A DNA stretch of 64,000 nucleotides from Astragalus membranaceus (lineage: Eukaryota; Streptophyta; Magnoliopsida; Fabales; Fabaceae): positions 161,315,434-161,379,433 of the forward strand of contig CM076854.1 in the NCBI GenBank assembly GCA_039519185.1, given 5' to 3'. The notes under the pieces were generated by a model. That model had not been told where the DNA came from, did no database searches, and worked only from the letters and a program-made list of their open reading frames with translations. Every line of letters begins with the position of its first letter. Positions within the stretch are counted from its first letter, which is position 1. A program made the translations under genes and the position numbers. Below, in pieces: positions 30,985 to 42,302 of the stretch.

Positions 30985-33471
30985 ATGGCTTCTGGTGGTG
31001 AAGTCCCTGAGGTTCGTACCAAGCCTCTTGAAGTCGCCGCCCCGGACGTGCAAGAGCATTCTGCTTCCGCCCCTATGAGTGATAAGGCGGAAGATAATTT
31101 TGAGAGTGAAAGTTCCTCTCCTGCGACCGATGCTAATGAGCCGAATGACGATACTCCCGAAGATGTGGAGGAAGATTGCTTGGTGGATGTGATGGCCATC
31201 ACTTCTGAGTCCGATGAGGAAATCCCAGTGGAGGAATCAGAGGATTCCGAGGTCGATCTTGGGATAGGCTCCGAGGTTGATCTTGTGTTGAGTTCCGAGT
31301 CTGCCGATGAGTTCGACAGAGGGAGTGTTGGAAAACAAGTTGAATCTCGCCCTTCGAGTCAACCGGGTTCCAGCCGAGCTTCTGCTGCTTCTCTGGATGG
31401 GTACTCTAGTACTGGTTGTGGGGACCTTGATGTACCGGTGCGAGAGGTCTCTCAATATGATTGGGTTTCCAGAAATATTTTGGAGATCGAATCGTTGTAC
31501 CAGCACGGGTTTAATTTGGAGAGGGTCGGGAGGAAAGCTTCCGGTCGCTCGAAGCGAATTTGGAGAGTTGAGGGAATGAAGAAAGGAGAGCACGTGGCTT
31601 TGTGGCCTGTAGAGCTCAAGTTCACTTTGTATCATATGCCGATAAATGAGATGAATATCCGGCCTCCTTTCACCTGGTTCGAGCAGACGGTTTTGGCGAC
31701 TTTGGATGTCGCGCCTTCTCAGTTGCATCCATATGCGTGGGCTTTTGTTCGAGTCTACGAACTAATGTGTCTTCACCTGGAGAGGGCGGTCTCGCCGTTG
31801 CTCTTTTTCCATTTGTTTGAGATCAACCGGAACAGCAGTGAAAATAAATCCGGTCGTGAGCATGTCAGTCTTCGCTCGAGGCGAGGGGCCAAGATTTTCA
31901 AAGCTTATGCAGACTCATTGAAGGGGAATTGGAAGGAGTTATATTACTGGGTCGAACCGGTGACCGATGAAGCGATCGAGAGAGTGGGAAAGTTTTCAGA
32001 GGATGGTCGGACTTTGGTGTCCACCAAGTTTCCCATTGGTTGGAGTCTGGCCCATTTTGAACGATCCACCAATTCCTTTTCTGTTGGTCAGGATCGATTG
32101 AACGCTGCCGATCTTCTTACCAAGAGGATCCTGATGTTTATTTCTGAGAACATTCCGTTTTCAAAACATAAGTATCGGGTTATCCCTGCGGCTAAGATAG
32201 TTCAGGCTGGGAAGCGAAGACGAGTGCAATTTGTCTTAGGTAGTTCGTTTTTCTTGTTTTGATTTTTGCATATTTTTTACTGTAGTTTGTATGACCCATT
32301 TTTGTTTCTTTTCCAGATACCATGGCCCCAAAGAAGCTCGCCGTAATGAAGGCGCTCGCGATGAGGAGCGTCGATATATCTGACGATGCTGAGGAAGTGG
32401 GTGCTCCGCTTCCGACGTCTCCCCAGGTTGAGACTGTTGTTGGGACGGTTACTGCTGCTTCCCCGATCAATACTGTTACCCAAGAGGACCTTGCCTATGA
32501 GGCTCTGGTCGATCTTGTTTCCAGTTCTCCTCCCCCGGCTGCTCCCGACATCGGTGCAGGGACCTCGGCGAAGAGGGTGCGCACCGAGGCAAGTGGCGAG
32601 CAAAGGCCGGAAAAAAGGGGTAAGACCTCAAGGAGACCGAAGCATAAGAACAAGGCCGTACCTTTAGAGGAGGGCTTCTTGGAGCAAAACTATGCCCAAT
32701 GGCGGGAGGATCCTGTCGGGGCGTCTGTTAAACTTTTGGCGAATTTGGCCGATGTTCATAAGATTGAAAAAGAGAAATATGAGAAACGGGATAAGGGTAG
32801 GTGTTTTCTTGTTTGTTCTTTGCTTTAAGATTTTTTCCCACAACCTGATTTTTCTTATTTTCGTGCTTGCAGTTTTGCTGGAGCTCGAGAAGTCTAAAAG
32901 AGTGAAGCTTGTGGAAGATGTGTCTTCGAAGTCGAAAGAGCTCGCTCGAACAAAGCAAGAACTTCAGACTCTGAAGGAAAGCCAAGGGGAGGTTGTACGC
33001 CGGGCGGAGTTCGCGGAAACTCGTGTAAAGGAGCTGGAAGAAAAAGAAAGAGTTTTGGAGGGGCAATTGGTCGAGGCTAATCAGAAGATTGAAAGTTTGG
33101 AGTTTCGTGTAGTCGGTTTGGAAGATGATTTGAAGAAGGCATCCGAGGCAGGGGTCGGAACAAGCAGTGATGCCGAGGCTCGAATTGCGGAGCTTCAAGC
33201 AGCCCTTCAGCAGAGCAGAAAAAATGCTAAGGAGGCTACGAAGATAGCAAATGAAGCTAGGAGGGAGGCTCGTGAAGCTGCTAATTCTGCAATTGAGCTG
33301 TATAGGGAGGGTTTTGAGTGTGCCCAGGAGCAAATTGCTTTGGTCAATCCTTCCGTCAATTTGGATCGGTCGATTATCGATGCCGACCATGAGGTTGAAG
33401 GGGGTATGATCGTTAAGATCGATGCTCAGACGGAGAAGAAAACTGTGATTTTTCCGACCTCCACTGCCTGA
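30985..33471 (+). CDS. Antisense gene of the Tat element: 'putative gypsy type transposon' protein with coiled coil
   Basis: Three predicted exons on the strand opposite gag-pol: 30985-32239, 32317-32796 and 32873-33471. Introns are GT-AG (donors GTAGTT and GTAGGT, acceptors TTCCAG and TTGCAG), and both junctions are phase 1. Together they give about 777 residues. Exon 1: acidic Ser-rich N-terminus, then the domain of the 'putative gypsy type transposon' family (PF04195) at about residues 150-320, with PPFTWFEQTVLATLDVAPSQ and LHPYAWAFVRV. Exon 2: acidic then strongly basic (KRGKTSRRPKHKNK). Exon 3: a long coiled coil. Such antisense ORFs are known in plant Tat elements; their function is unknown. 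The frame has no stops, so it may be expressed. Start at 30985 is the first ATG of the long frame. Confidence 0.75.
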
Positions 33472-34146
33472 TGTTTTAACAGTGTTTCTTTTTGCAGAAG
33501 TTCCTGGTGTATGCTTTTACCTATGTAGTTTTCGTATAGATCCGGAACTTCTTTTGGTCTAGCTGGAGATATTTGTAATCTTTTTGGGATATGTCTATCA
33601 GACCTTTACGAGCTTTAATGAATGCTTTTTGAATTTCGCATGTCATGTATGTCGTTTTTGCGAGTTTCAACGAGTGCTTTTTAATTCTGCACGTTGCGTA
33701 TGATGTAAGAACGTTGGTAAATGAGGAACTCGATTTACCAGTTCGAACCTATAGGACAGTTTACTAGGACTCGGCCCAGATTTAACTCGCCCTATAGGGG
33801 GTATCGGCAGCTGTGGCCGATGGTCGTTCTTAGGACGTTTCCATCCTTGAAGACCCGGTCTCTTTGAGATAGTTTGCCAAGACTCGGCTCGGATTTAACT
33901 GTTTTCTCAAAGAGTTTGCGACCTTGGGTGGTCGTTTTTTGGGGAGATCATCTAAGATCGGACCCAGTTGATTCCCGGCGGGGGGAATTTGGTCCCAACA
34001 TTCTGTTTGATGAAAATCAAGAATGTGTGGAGACTTGGTGAAAACTTTTGAGAAGCTTCGAAAGCGTTTGAAAGAAATGTCAAGTTTTCTTTTTTGATTA
34101 ATAACTTGTTTCGAGTTTACATAAGATCGATGTACATGATTTCTTT
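33472..34146. other. Tat internal noncoding spacer between integrase and antisense gene end
   Basis: Convergent 3' ends of pol (minus) and the antisense gene (plus). No ORF or repeat recognised, so the two transcripts could overlap here. Confidence 0.5.
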
Positions 34147-37100
34147 CTAAGGATAATAACTTTTCAGTTTTGTTGCGTTCAAAGTCCTCTCAATCTTTCT
34201 TCCTTGGAGGGTCTCCAATTTAAAGGCTCCCGTACCGGTTTTAGATAAAATTCGGTAGGGGCCTTCCCAGTTTGGGGCGAGCTTTCCTTGGGAGGCGTTT
34301 TTCTGACCGATGTCAGCTCTTCTGAGTACCAGATCGCCTGGATCGAAATCTCTGTGAACGACTTTGGTGTTGTATCTGGTTGCAACCTTTTGTTTGATGA
34401 TTGCTTCTCGGAGCGAGGCCCGACCTCGGATTTCATCGATGAGGTCGAGTTCTTCTCTTAAGGCTTGATCGTTATTGTTTTGTGTTTTGGGATTTGCCGT
34501 TCTCCAACTAAGTTCGCCGATCTCGACGGGGATGACCGCCTCGCTGCCGTAGGAGAGCCTAAAAGGTGTTTCCCCAGTGGAGCTTTGGGGGGTCGTCCGG
34601 TATCCCCAGAGGACGTAAGGCAATTCTTCTACCCAATTTCCTTTAGCATCGTCCAAACGTCGTTTCAGCCCGTTCAGTATTACTTTGTTTGCAGCCTCTG
34701 CTTGACCGTTGGTTTGAGGGTGCTCTACTGAAGTAAAATGGTGTTTAATTTTCAGTTCGAGCATTAGTTTTCGAAATCCCGAGTCTGTGAATTGAGTTCC
34801 GTTGTCCGTCACTACTACCTCGGGGATCCCGAACCTGCTCATGATGCTTTTTTTGAAGAATTTTATGCAGTTTTTTGCAGTGATGGTCGCCAAGGGTTCC
34901 GCTTCTATCCATTTGCTGAAGTAGTCTACGGCGACGATCAAGAATTTGACTTGTCCTGGCGCCTTTGCGAAGGGTCCGAGTAAGTCCATTCCCCACCATG
35001 CGAAGGGCCACGTGGAGGATAAACTTGTGAGGTCTGTAGGGGGAGCTATGTGGACATTGGCGTGGATTTGGCATTTCTTGCACTTCTTCACATGATCACT
35101 AGCATCGCCAATCATGCTCGGCCAGTAGTAACCGGCTCGAAGAGTTTTCCGTGCTAAAGATCGAGCTCCCATGTGCTGGCCGCAGATTCCCTCATGAATT
35201 TCTGCTAATACGTAGGCCGCTTCTTCTCCCTCGATGCATTTTATTAGCGGGGAAGAGAGGCTTCTTTTGTAAAGCGTTCCGTTGATGACTGAAAAAGCCG
35301 AGGCCCTTCTCCTGATGTATTTGGCGTCGTTCCGGTCTAGGGGTTCTGTTCCTTTGACGATGTATTCTACAATTGGGGTGATCCAGCCGTCCGTTTCTTC
35401 GAGCATACAGATTGTCGGGTTAAATAGAGGCTCGAGAGACACACTGGGTTTGTGTAGCGTTTCTTGGATGGTTGTCCTCTGGTTCCCTGGGGTTTTTGTG
35501 CTTGCGAGCTTGGCGAGGATATCAGCTCGTTGGTTTTCCGTTCTTGGGACATGAACTATTTTGCTTATTTCAAATTCAGCCATTAGCGATCGTACCTGAA
35601 GCAGGTATTTCTGCAGGATTGGTTCTTTGGTCTCGTATTTATTTCCGATCTGGGAGACCACCAAAAGAGAGTCGGTATGGAGTTTTATTTGTTGGACTTG
35701 GAGGTCAATTGCCAGGCGAAGTCCGGTGATGCAAGCCTCGTACTCTGCTTTGTTGTTCGAGGTGGGAAAACTGAATGTAAGGGAAACTTCGATGATGACC
35801 CCCGTCGGGCTTTCTAGCATGATTCCAGCGCCACTCCCTTTTGGATTTGAGGACCCATCGACATACAGGATCCATATGTCAGATTCGGTGTTAGCAGGCG
35901 TCATTTCGGCGATGAAGTCCACCAAAACTTGTGCTTTAAGTGTTGTTCGAGCTTCATATTTAATCCCGAATTCTGAGAGTTCCACAGCCCATTTGATCAT
36001 TCTTCCAGCCAGATCGGGTCTATGGAGTATCTGCTTGATGGGGTAGTTAGTTCGGACGACTATCTGATGGGCGACAAAATAGGCTCGAAAACGTCGAGCT
36101 GCGACAATGAGAGCCAAGGCGATTTTCTCGATTTTCTGATAACGACTTTCAGCTCCGTGCAGAGCCTTGCTTGCGAAGTAGATCGGACTTTGTCCGGTTT
36201 CGAGCTCGCGCACCAGAACGGCAGCTAATGCTTCTTCCGAGACCGCGAGATATAGGTATAGGGTTTCCCCTTCCTTTGGTCGAGTTAAAATTGGAGGCTC
36301 GGAGAGAGATTTTTTTAGTTGCTTCAAAGCTTCATCTTGTTCAGGCGTCCATTCGAAATCTCTTTCTTCTTTTTTGAGGATTTTAAAAAGTGGAAGAGAT
36401 TTGAATGCTGCATTTGGTATGAAACGAGATAGAGCAGCTATCATTCCATTGAGTTTTTGCACTTCCTTCTTGGACGTCGGAGTTCGCATTTCTGTGACGG
36501 ATCGACATTTATCCGGGTTCGCCTCGATTCCTCTTTCTGTTAAGAAAAAACCCAAGAATTTCCCTGCTCGAACTCCGAAAGTGCATTTCTCTGGATTTAA
36601 TCTCATTCTATTCTTTCGTACCTCACAAAAAATCGCTCTTAGATCGCTTATATGGTCGTCATCACTTCTGCTCTTGGCGATCATATCGTCGAGGTAGACT
36701 TCTACGCTTTTACCGATCTGGTTTTGGAACACTTTGTTCATCATTCTTTGGTAAGTTGCTCCAGCGTTTTTTAACCCAAAGGGCATGACTCGGTATGCGA
36801 AGTTTCCTCGGTCGGTGATGAAGGCGGTTTTTTCTTGATCTGGGGGAAACATGGCTATCTGGTTGTATCCGGAGTATGCGTCCATGAAAGATAATAACCG
36901 GAAACCGGAAGCGTTGTCGACCAAACGATCGATGTTGGGGACCGGAAAAGCATCTTTTGGGCAAGCTTTATTAAGATCGGTGTAGTCGACACACATACGC
37001 CATTTTCCGTTAGATTTCTTCACCAGGACTGGGTTTGATAACCAAGTCGTGTATTTAACCTCGGAGATAAAGTTGGCTCTGATGAGGTCGTCTACTGCTA

Positions 37101-37260
37101 AGGTGGCAGCAATGGCTTTCTCTTTGCTTTGAGCCCGCTTTCTTTGGGCGATCCATTTTGCTTCTGGGTTTATTGCGAGTCGATGGCAAGCAACCTCTGG
37201 TGGGATCCCAGGCATGTCTTCGGCCGACCAAGCGAAGATATCTTTGAAATCTTTAAGACA
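34147..37260 (-). CDS. Reverse transcriptase, RNase H and integrase of the Tat element
   Basis: Minus-strand frame directly after an in-frame TAA (37261-37263). It is open for about 1,037 codons to TAA. The first ATG is at 37215, in the conserved ADMPGIPPEV segment, but similarity starts upstream of it. Reverse transcriptase: FMDAYSGYNQI (first Asp) and VYLDDMIAKS (YLDD). An RNase H region follows the polymerase, then a second, archaeal-type RNase H (WILYVDGSSNPKGSG). Integrase: HHCC zinc region (HEGICGQH, CKKCQIH), core with GMDLLGPF, VVTDNGTQF and the Glu in GQAEAANK. All catalytic acids of the D,D,E triad are present. This part looks enzymatically intact. Confidence 0.9.
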   Translation of the reverse strand, partial: CLKDFKDIFAWSAEDMPGIPPEVACHRLAINPEAKWIAQRKRAQSKEKAIAATLAVDDLIRANFISEVKYTTWLSNPVLVKKSNGKWRMCVDYTDLNKACPKDAFPVPNIDRLVDNASGFRLLSFMDAYSGYNQIAMFPPDQEKTAFITDRGNFAYRVMPFGLKNAGATYQRMMNKVFQNQIGKSVEVYLDDMIAKSRSDDDHISDLRAIFCEVRKNRMRLNPEKCTFGVRAGKFLGFFLTERGIEANPDKCRSVTEMRTPTSKKEVQKLNGMIAALSRFIPNAAFKSLPLFKILKKEERDFEWTPEQDEALKQLKKSLSEPPILTRPKEGETLYLYLAVSEEALAAVLVRELETGQSPIYFASKALHGAESRYQKIEKIALALIVAARRFRAYFVAHQIVVRTNYPIKQILHRPDLAGRMIKWAVELSEFGIKYEARTTLKAQVLVDFIAEMTPANTESDIWILYVDGSSNPKGSGAGIMLESPTGVIIEVSLTFSFPTSNNKAEYEACITGLRLAIDLQVQQIKLHTDSLLVVSQIGNKYETKEPILQKYLLQVRSLMAEFEISKIVHVPRTENQRADILAKLASTKTPGNQRTTIQETLHKPSVSLEPLFNPTICMLEETDGWITPIVEYIVKGTEPLDRNDAKYIRRRASAFSVINGTLYKRSLSSPLIKCIEGEEAAYVLAEIHEGICGQHMGARSLARKTLRAGYYWPSMIGDASDHVKKCKKCQIHANVHIAPPTDLTSLSSTWPFAWWGMDLLGPFAKAPGQVKFLIVAVDYFSKWIEAEPLATITAKNCIKFFKKSIMSRFGIPEVVVTDNGTQFTDSGFRKLMLELKIKHHFTSVEHPQTNGQAEAANKVILNGLKRRLDDAKGNWVEELPYVLWGYRTTPQSSTGETPFRLSYGSEAVIPVEIGELSWRTANPKTQNNNDQALREELDLIDEIRGRASLREAIIKQKVATRYNTKVVHRDFDPGDLVLRRADIGQKNASQGKLAPNWEGPYRILSKTGTGAFKLETLQGRKIERTLNATKLKSYYP

Positions 37261-38991
37261 TTAGGTCAAATCGATTTTGATTTTTTCTGGAAGGTCGATC
37301 CCTATTTTGATATTTTGGGAAGGGTCTGAGCCGAGCTGTATTTCGGCGAACTTTCCATCAGGCTCTGGTCTTTTGATTTTTCGTTTGAGCTCTTTGGTTA
37401 GCTCGTCGACATCTTGCTGATTTTCGACTTTTGGATCGCAACCGGTTTCTATGTTAGTGGCGGCGTTAACTTCAGTCGATCTGCCTTTTGGCAGTTTGGG
37501 AGTCGACAGTTCTTTCGAAGGGGGAACCTCTTCATGCTCCGAAGCTTTTCGTTCGTTCTTCGTCCATAGGAAAAAAAATCTGGAGGCCGACTCTAAGTCA
37601 GAGTTTAGAGTGATAACTCTGTTGCAGAGAGAGTGGAACTTCATCTTTAAGTGTGTTGTGGATGTAACCGCCCCGAGCCTGCCGAGGGTCGGTCTTCCTA
37701 TAATACCGTTGTAAATGGATTCACAAGGTAAGACGAGGAATTTGGTCTTAACGGTTCGAACCATTGGTTCGGTTCCGTAGGTAACCATTAGCTCCAGATG
37801 CCCAAGGGGTTTTGTTCGAGATCCGTTAAAGCCGGACAGAGCCGTTCCTCTATAAGGGGTGAGTTCCTCTTTGTCGATCCCCATTTTGTTCAGAAGATCG
37901 ACAAAGAGGATGTCTGATGAGCTCCCCTGATCTACCAAGATCCTACGTACTTCTTTATTCGCTATGATCGCCGATATTAAGAGAGGTACGTGTTTGTTGG
38001 CCTTTCCGTCAATAAGGTCGTCGTCGCTAAAAGATAATGGAGGTCGATTGCTTATGATCGGGGTTGTTGATGTTGAAGCCACGCATAACAGTTCCTTCCA
38101 TTTTCTTTTCATTGATTTTCCCAATCCTTCATGATCGAACCCTCCAGTTATCATCATGATAATCGAACGCTTTTTATCCAGTTCTTCGTGGTCTGGGTCG
38201 ATCACTTCTTTTCCTTTTTCCCTGGGATTTTCATTTCTTTCTCTTCCGATATTGTGCGATCGTTCTCCCTCCCTTTTGACATAGGAAGATAGCTTTCCCC
38301 GTTTTATTAAATCTTCAATGTCGTCTTTTAGGGCGTTGCAATGGTTTGTGTCATGGCCATTGCTTCTGTGGTATCGGCAGTATTTGTTGGCTTTCTGCCC
38401 AGGCCGGACAGGTAAAGACCTGGGAGGCTTGACGTCCCTGAACTCGATGTTCCAACATTCCCCTAGTAACTGGGCGTTGGAGACGTTGAGTTCGGTATAT
38501 ACCTGGTGGCGATTCTTTTTACCGGTGTTCCACGAATTTTTACGAGGGTCGATCTCGATGTGGCGTTTTGACGGTTCCGTATGTGACGATGTTTTGTCGA
38601 CTTTGGAATTTTCTTCTTCATTAATAAAGCACTGGGATAGCTCGAGGAATTCTTGAAGGGTGTTAGGTTCCCAGGTGTTGATGTGCTTTCGGAACGAGCT
38701 TCCAGGGAGCAGACCTTGGGCCATGAAGAAGATTCGGAAAGCGTCGTCTAACTGCCGAACCTGAAGAGCCTCGATGTTGAATCGCTCTATATATTCTCTC
38801 AGGGGCTCATTTCCCCTCTGGACAATAGATGCTAAAACATTTTTGTTTTTGGGTTTGCTCTTGGAATGGGCAAAGTGCACCGAGAAGTGTTTTGCTAACT
38901 GGTCCCACGAGGAGATGGTATTCGACCTTAACGTCCGAAACCATTCGGAAGCCATTTTGTCCAGGGTTAACGGGAATATTCGGCATTTCAT
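37261..38991 (-). CDS. C-terminal gag and protease of the Tat element
   Basis: Open frame of 576 codons between two in-frame TAA stops (38992-38994 upstream, 37261-37263 downstream), continuous in frame with both neighbours. It begins inside the retrotransposon gag domain (MASEWFRTLRSNTISSWDQL). A CxxH-type zinc motif follows (CRYHRSNGHDTNHC, about residue 205). The aspartic protease core has VDQGSSSDILF, where D-Q-G replaces D-T/S-G, and GRPTLGRLGAV. Translation of this part from intact RNA would require passing the upstream stop. Confidence 0.85.
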   Translation of the reverse strand: MKCRIFPLTLDKMASEWFRTLRSNTISSWDQLAKHFSVHFAHSKSKPKNKNVLASIVQRGNEPLREYIERFNIEALQVRQLDDAFRIFFMAQGLLPGSSFRKHINTWEPNTLQEFLELSQCFINEEENSKVDKTSSHTEPSKRHIEIDPRKNSWNTGKKNRHQVYTELNVSNAQLLGECWNIEFRDVKPPRSLPVRPGQKANKYCRYHRSNGHDTNHCNALKDDIEDLIKRGKLSSYVKREGERSHNIGRERNENPREKGKEVIDPDHEELDKKRSIIMMITGGFDHEGLGKSMKRKWKELLCVASTSTTPIISNRPPLSFSDDDLIDGKANKHVPLLISAIIANKEVRRILVDQGSSSDILFVDLLNKMGIDKEELTPYRGTALSGFNGSRTKPLGHLELMVTYGTEPMVRTVKTKFLVLPCESIYNGIIGRPTLGRLGAVTSTTHLKMKFHSLCNRVITLNSDLESASRFFFLWTKNERKASEHEEVPPSKELSTPKLPKGRSTEVNAATNIETGCDPKVENQQDVDELTKELKRKIKRPEPDGKFAEIQLGSDPSQNIKIGIDLPEKIKIDLT

Positions 38992-39927
38992 TTACATGGG
39001 TACGTTTCGATACTGCATGGTTGTATCAAATTGGTCTAGATGTCTGTCGGGGTCGCCCGTCCCGTCATAAGTCTTCAGTCCTTCAGGTGGTTTCTCAAGG
39101 TACCGGGGGACCCGGAAGTTGTCGATCGATTTTGTGAAAGGACCTTTTCGCCCAGGTTGATTCGCCCGTGACGGTGGTTGGTGTCTGTGACGAGGTTCAA
39201 GATGTCCGTATCGTCGTGTTTGATTGTTTTGAATGTTGTCACGGTTCCTTGATCGTCTTCTTGACGAGGTCGAGCCTTCAAGATCATCAAATTGGCGTGC
39301 CAAAGGAGAATGGGAACCATTCCCTCGGTGGCGGCGTGGAGGAGAATGAGGATCATCAAGATCGTCATATTGTCGAGCTGATGGAGAACGATAATCATTC
39401 CCTTGGTGAGGGTATGGGGAAAGGCGAAGATCGTTGGGACTATTATGTTGTCGAGCCAGAGGAGAACGGGAACCATTTCCTCGTTGACGGCGTGCGGGGG
39501 AATGGTGATTGAGCTTTCTCCGAGGGGGTGATCGATGGAAAAGTCTTCTTTGAGTTGGGCGTCGTTCCTCCAAGGAGCTCTGCCCGGATGATTGCTGGTC
39601 CAGAAAGTTTCGACCTTGCAGTCTCGCTACTTCGGATTCGAGGTTAGCGAAGCGGTTGTTTCTTTCTTCATTTACCGCTTCTTGCCGAGCCAATAGCTGA
39701 ACGAGCTGTTGGACCGCGCCCGTCAAGGCCGGAAGTAATTGAGGAGGAGATGGTAGGCTCGTTTCATATGCGCCCGAATGTGCTCGGGATGGTCCCGTGT
39801 TGGGAAGTCGGCTTCGTGTTTGCGACGAATTCGTAAGTTCCTGGACGTGGCCTTCAGGGGTTTGCTGAGGGCCGAGCTCAGGTTCGGCCATGAGACTAGT
39901 CGGTGTTGAACGGCGCGTTGGTGCCAT
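38992..39927 (-). pseudogene. N-terminal gag of the Tat element, ended by a premature stop
   Basis: ATG at 39927, in MAPTRRSTP, shortly after the primer binding site. It runs 311 codons: a Gln/Pro/Ser-rich and Arg-rich low-complexity region (repeats of SPxARQ), then the conserved PRYLEKPPEGLKTYDGTGDP at the gag domain start. The domain is interrupted by TAA at 38992-38994 and continues in the same frame. A single base change could have made this stop. Confidence 0.8.
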
Positions 39928-39974
39928 TTTAATAAGTTTCAAGGAGATGGTGAGAAAAAATAGGGTATTGATTT

Positions 39975-39992
39975 CTCCCACTGTGGTCGCCA
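39975..39992 (-). other. Primer binding site of the Tat element
   Basis: Minus strand TGGCGACCACAGTGGGAG starts one base after the 5' LTR. The TGGCGAC start resembles the Tat/Ogre primer site complementary to a tRNA-Arg, with differences after it. Confidence 0.65.
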
Positions 39993-39993
39993 A

Positions 39994-40438
39994 TGTTCTG
40001 TACTGTGCTTCCGATCTTAGAGATCGGTATTACGCAGTTAGTAGATATTTTGTCCTTGATTCTGTCTCTGTCTTCGGGCTTGAGAGGAAGATTTCGTTCG
40101 ACCTGGAGAGGTTCGATCTTGAGAGGCGATGTTGAGATGTTCGATCTTGAGATGTCCGATCTTGAGGGGCGAGGTTGTACCTGCAATGATACTCCGACGC
40201 TCAAGTCAGTATTTGAGTGAATGAGTGTTTGTTAGAAAAAGTGCTTACCATTAATGAGCATTGAATGGGGTATTTATAGAGTTTTGAATGTGTTTGTGTT
40301 GGCGTTTTTGGGCCGTCCGATCTTGCGGGCTGATCTTGGCCATTGAAGATTGGACTCTCTTAATATGATTGGGCTTCTCATCAATTGGGCTTTTTGTAGA
40401 AGGGGGTGTAAATAGAAAATAGTATAATCACCATAACA
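39994..40438 (-). repeat. 5' LTR of the Tat element, with TATA box
   Basis: 445 bp, nearly identical to the 3' LTR. A minus-strand TATAAATA at 40271-40278 would drive gag-pol transcription. The transcribed part has repeated GATCTTGAG units. Confidence 0.85.
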
Positions 40439-40885
40439 ACAACAAAAAAATGTGCAGGGGTATGAAATCAAACGAAAATTAAATTTGGGTGCATATCACT
40501 TGAAACATAAATAGTAGAAAGAAAATGAAACAAGGTGGAGGGGTATGGAATCAAAGGAAAAAATGTTTACGAAAGCAAATGAGCCAGACGATGCGAATGA
40601 AAACTCTTCTTCAGCAAAAGTAAGAAGTGGGAAATAAGGGGAAAGAGGGAAGGATTGCAATAATGCACCAAAAAAAACAAGGGAATGAGGGCAACATGGG
40701 AAAAGAACTACACACCCCACTCCTTCTCCTCTAAATCTCGCCTAATTAGGAGAGAAATGTTTTTTGCGGGTCCCACCCAAAAAATTTCTCTCTCCTCATT
40801 TCTCCTCTCTTCCAAACAGTAGAAGTGCCTTATTTCTCCTATCTCTCTTTTATAAATCTAGCGAAACAAACACAGTGTATCAAGT
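40439..40885. mobile_element. Right half of the split small TIR element
   Basis: Continues the element started at 29430. Its terminal arm (about 40835-40885) is the inverted counterpart of the left arm. No coding region. Confidence 0.5.
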
Positions 40886-42216
40886 GTTGTTTATCTACTC
40901 GATCCATGTGAGCATCTAGTCGGGTACCAATGCTAGTCGGCTTCTCCAAAGTACCTCATCCCCCTCCATCTTGTTTTCGGGAAAAGTAATTTCTGCATGA
41001 TCCAATAAGTTACCAATATTCTGTAAATCAAAAGTTTCATAGTCTTTATATTATGCTTTTCATCACATGTCTTCACACTAAATTATGAGTCTTATTTATA
41101 GGACACGAATAGGCAAGTGAATGATGAAATTTAAAAGCCACCGACAATTTACTCACTAATGAGAGTTATGAGAATGTAGAAGACTAATAATGGACATACA
41201 CTAACTTACTATTCATAACAAAATAGATGTAAGGTTGTTATTTTGTACCCCTACGGTTGGACCCCATATCCCACCCAAACCCAAATTTTTCATTTTACCT
41301 CTTAACTAGGGGAATGCACGTGCGTTGCACGGGTTGTTGTATAATATCGTTTTAAAATTTTATGGAATTTTTATATAAAGATATATAATTTTAGTAATAT
41401 ACATTATGTATTTTTTTTTCACAAAATACATTATGTATTCTAAAAATATAGTATAACATAAATATATTGTTTAATTTTTTTAATATTCAAAAGTTATTTA
41501 TTTTCAGCAAAAAATATTATATAGTGTATTCTCTTTTTAATATGTTTAATTGATGGGCATAAATTTTAAAAATATATGTAGATGAGTATGGCAAAACATA
41601 TATCATAGAAAACAAAAATATAATCATCCTTATTATTTTATTTCTTTGATCTTTATCACCAATTAATAAATCATAAATTCAAAGTAAAACTATAAATTAA
41701 ATTTAAAATAAAATTTTAACTAAAAAAATATTATTTAATTATTTATCGAAATAAATTTATTTACTTCAAATTTATAATAGGAAAATAAAAAAAATCTTTA
41801 TTTTTATTTTTTCTAATGAAATGAAAATTCCAATTCATGATTTTTCAATGCTTATGACTTGAAAGAATAATATTAAAATATACACAATTTCTCAATACCT
41901 ACAACTTTACAAAAAATTGTGGCTCTGTTGCATTATTCACTACTGATCCAAAATTGTGCAGCCCTTTATCTTTTTTGTGAATGTGAAACCCCTCCCCTTC
42001 AATGCATAATTGTTACATAAAAAATAATTTTAAAGATCAACTAATTATTATTTTTTATCTCAAAAAAAACTTATATTGTATTGTAATATTTTTAATTCAT
42101 ATAATAAACTATTATAATTAGTAAATATATTTATCCAACTTATTTATATTTTTACAAATTCCAATAATATAATTTATTAGTAACAAAGTATATAATTCCA
42201 AAAACTATGATATATA

Positions 42217-42302
<86 letters not shown>

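Larger units (their letters stand above)
29745..40438 (-). mobile_element. Tat-lineage Ty3/gypsy retrotransposon with antisense gene
   Basis: The element is 10.7 kb in minus orientation. LTRs of 445-446 bp differ at only about four bases plus one single-base gap, so insertion is recent. Flanks ACAAT and ACAAC are a 4-of-5 target duplication. Gag, protease, reverse transcriptase, RNase H and integrase form one reading frame (39927 to 34147) with just two in-frame stops. Between integrase and the 3' LTR lies a spliced gene on the opposite strand (30985-33471). Reverse transcriptase sequence (VDYTDLNKACPKD, YLDD) fits the Tat clade. Confidence 0.9.

Noticed and set aside
34465..36700. Plus-strand ORFs of 60-140 codons opposite to Tat pol
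   Set aside because: Shadow frames of the conserved reverse transcriptase and integrase coding sequence, with no domain of their own.
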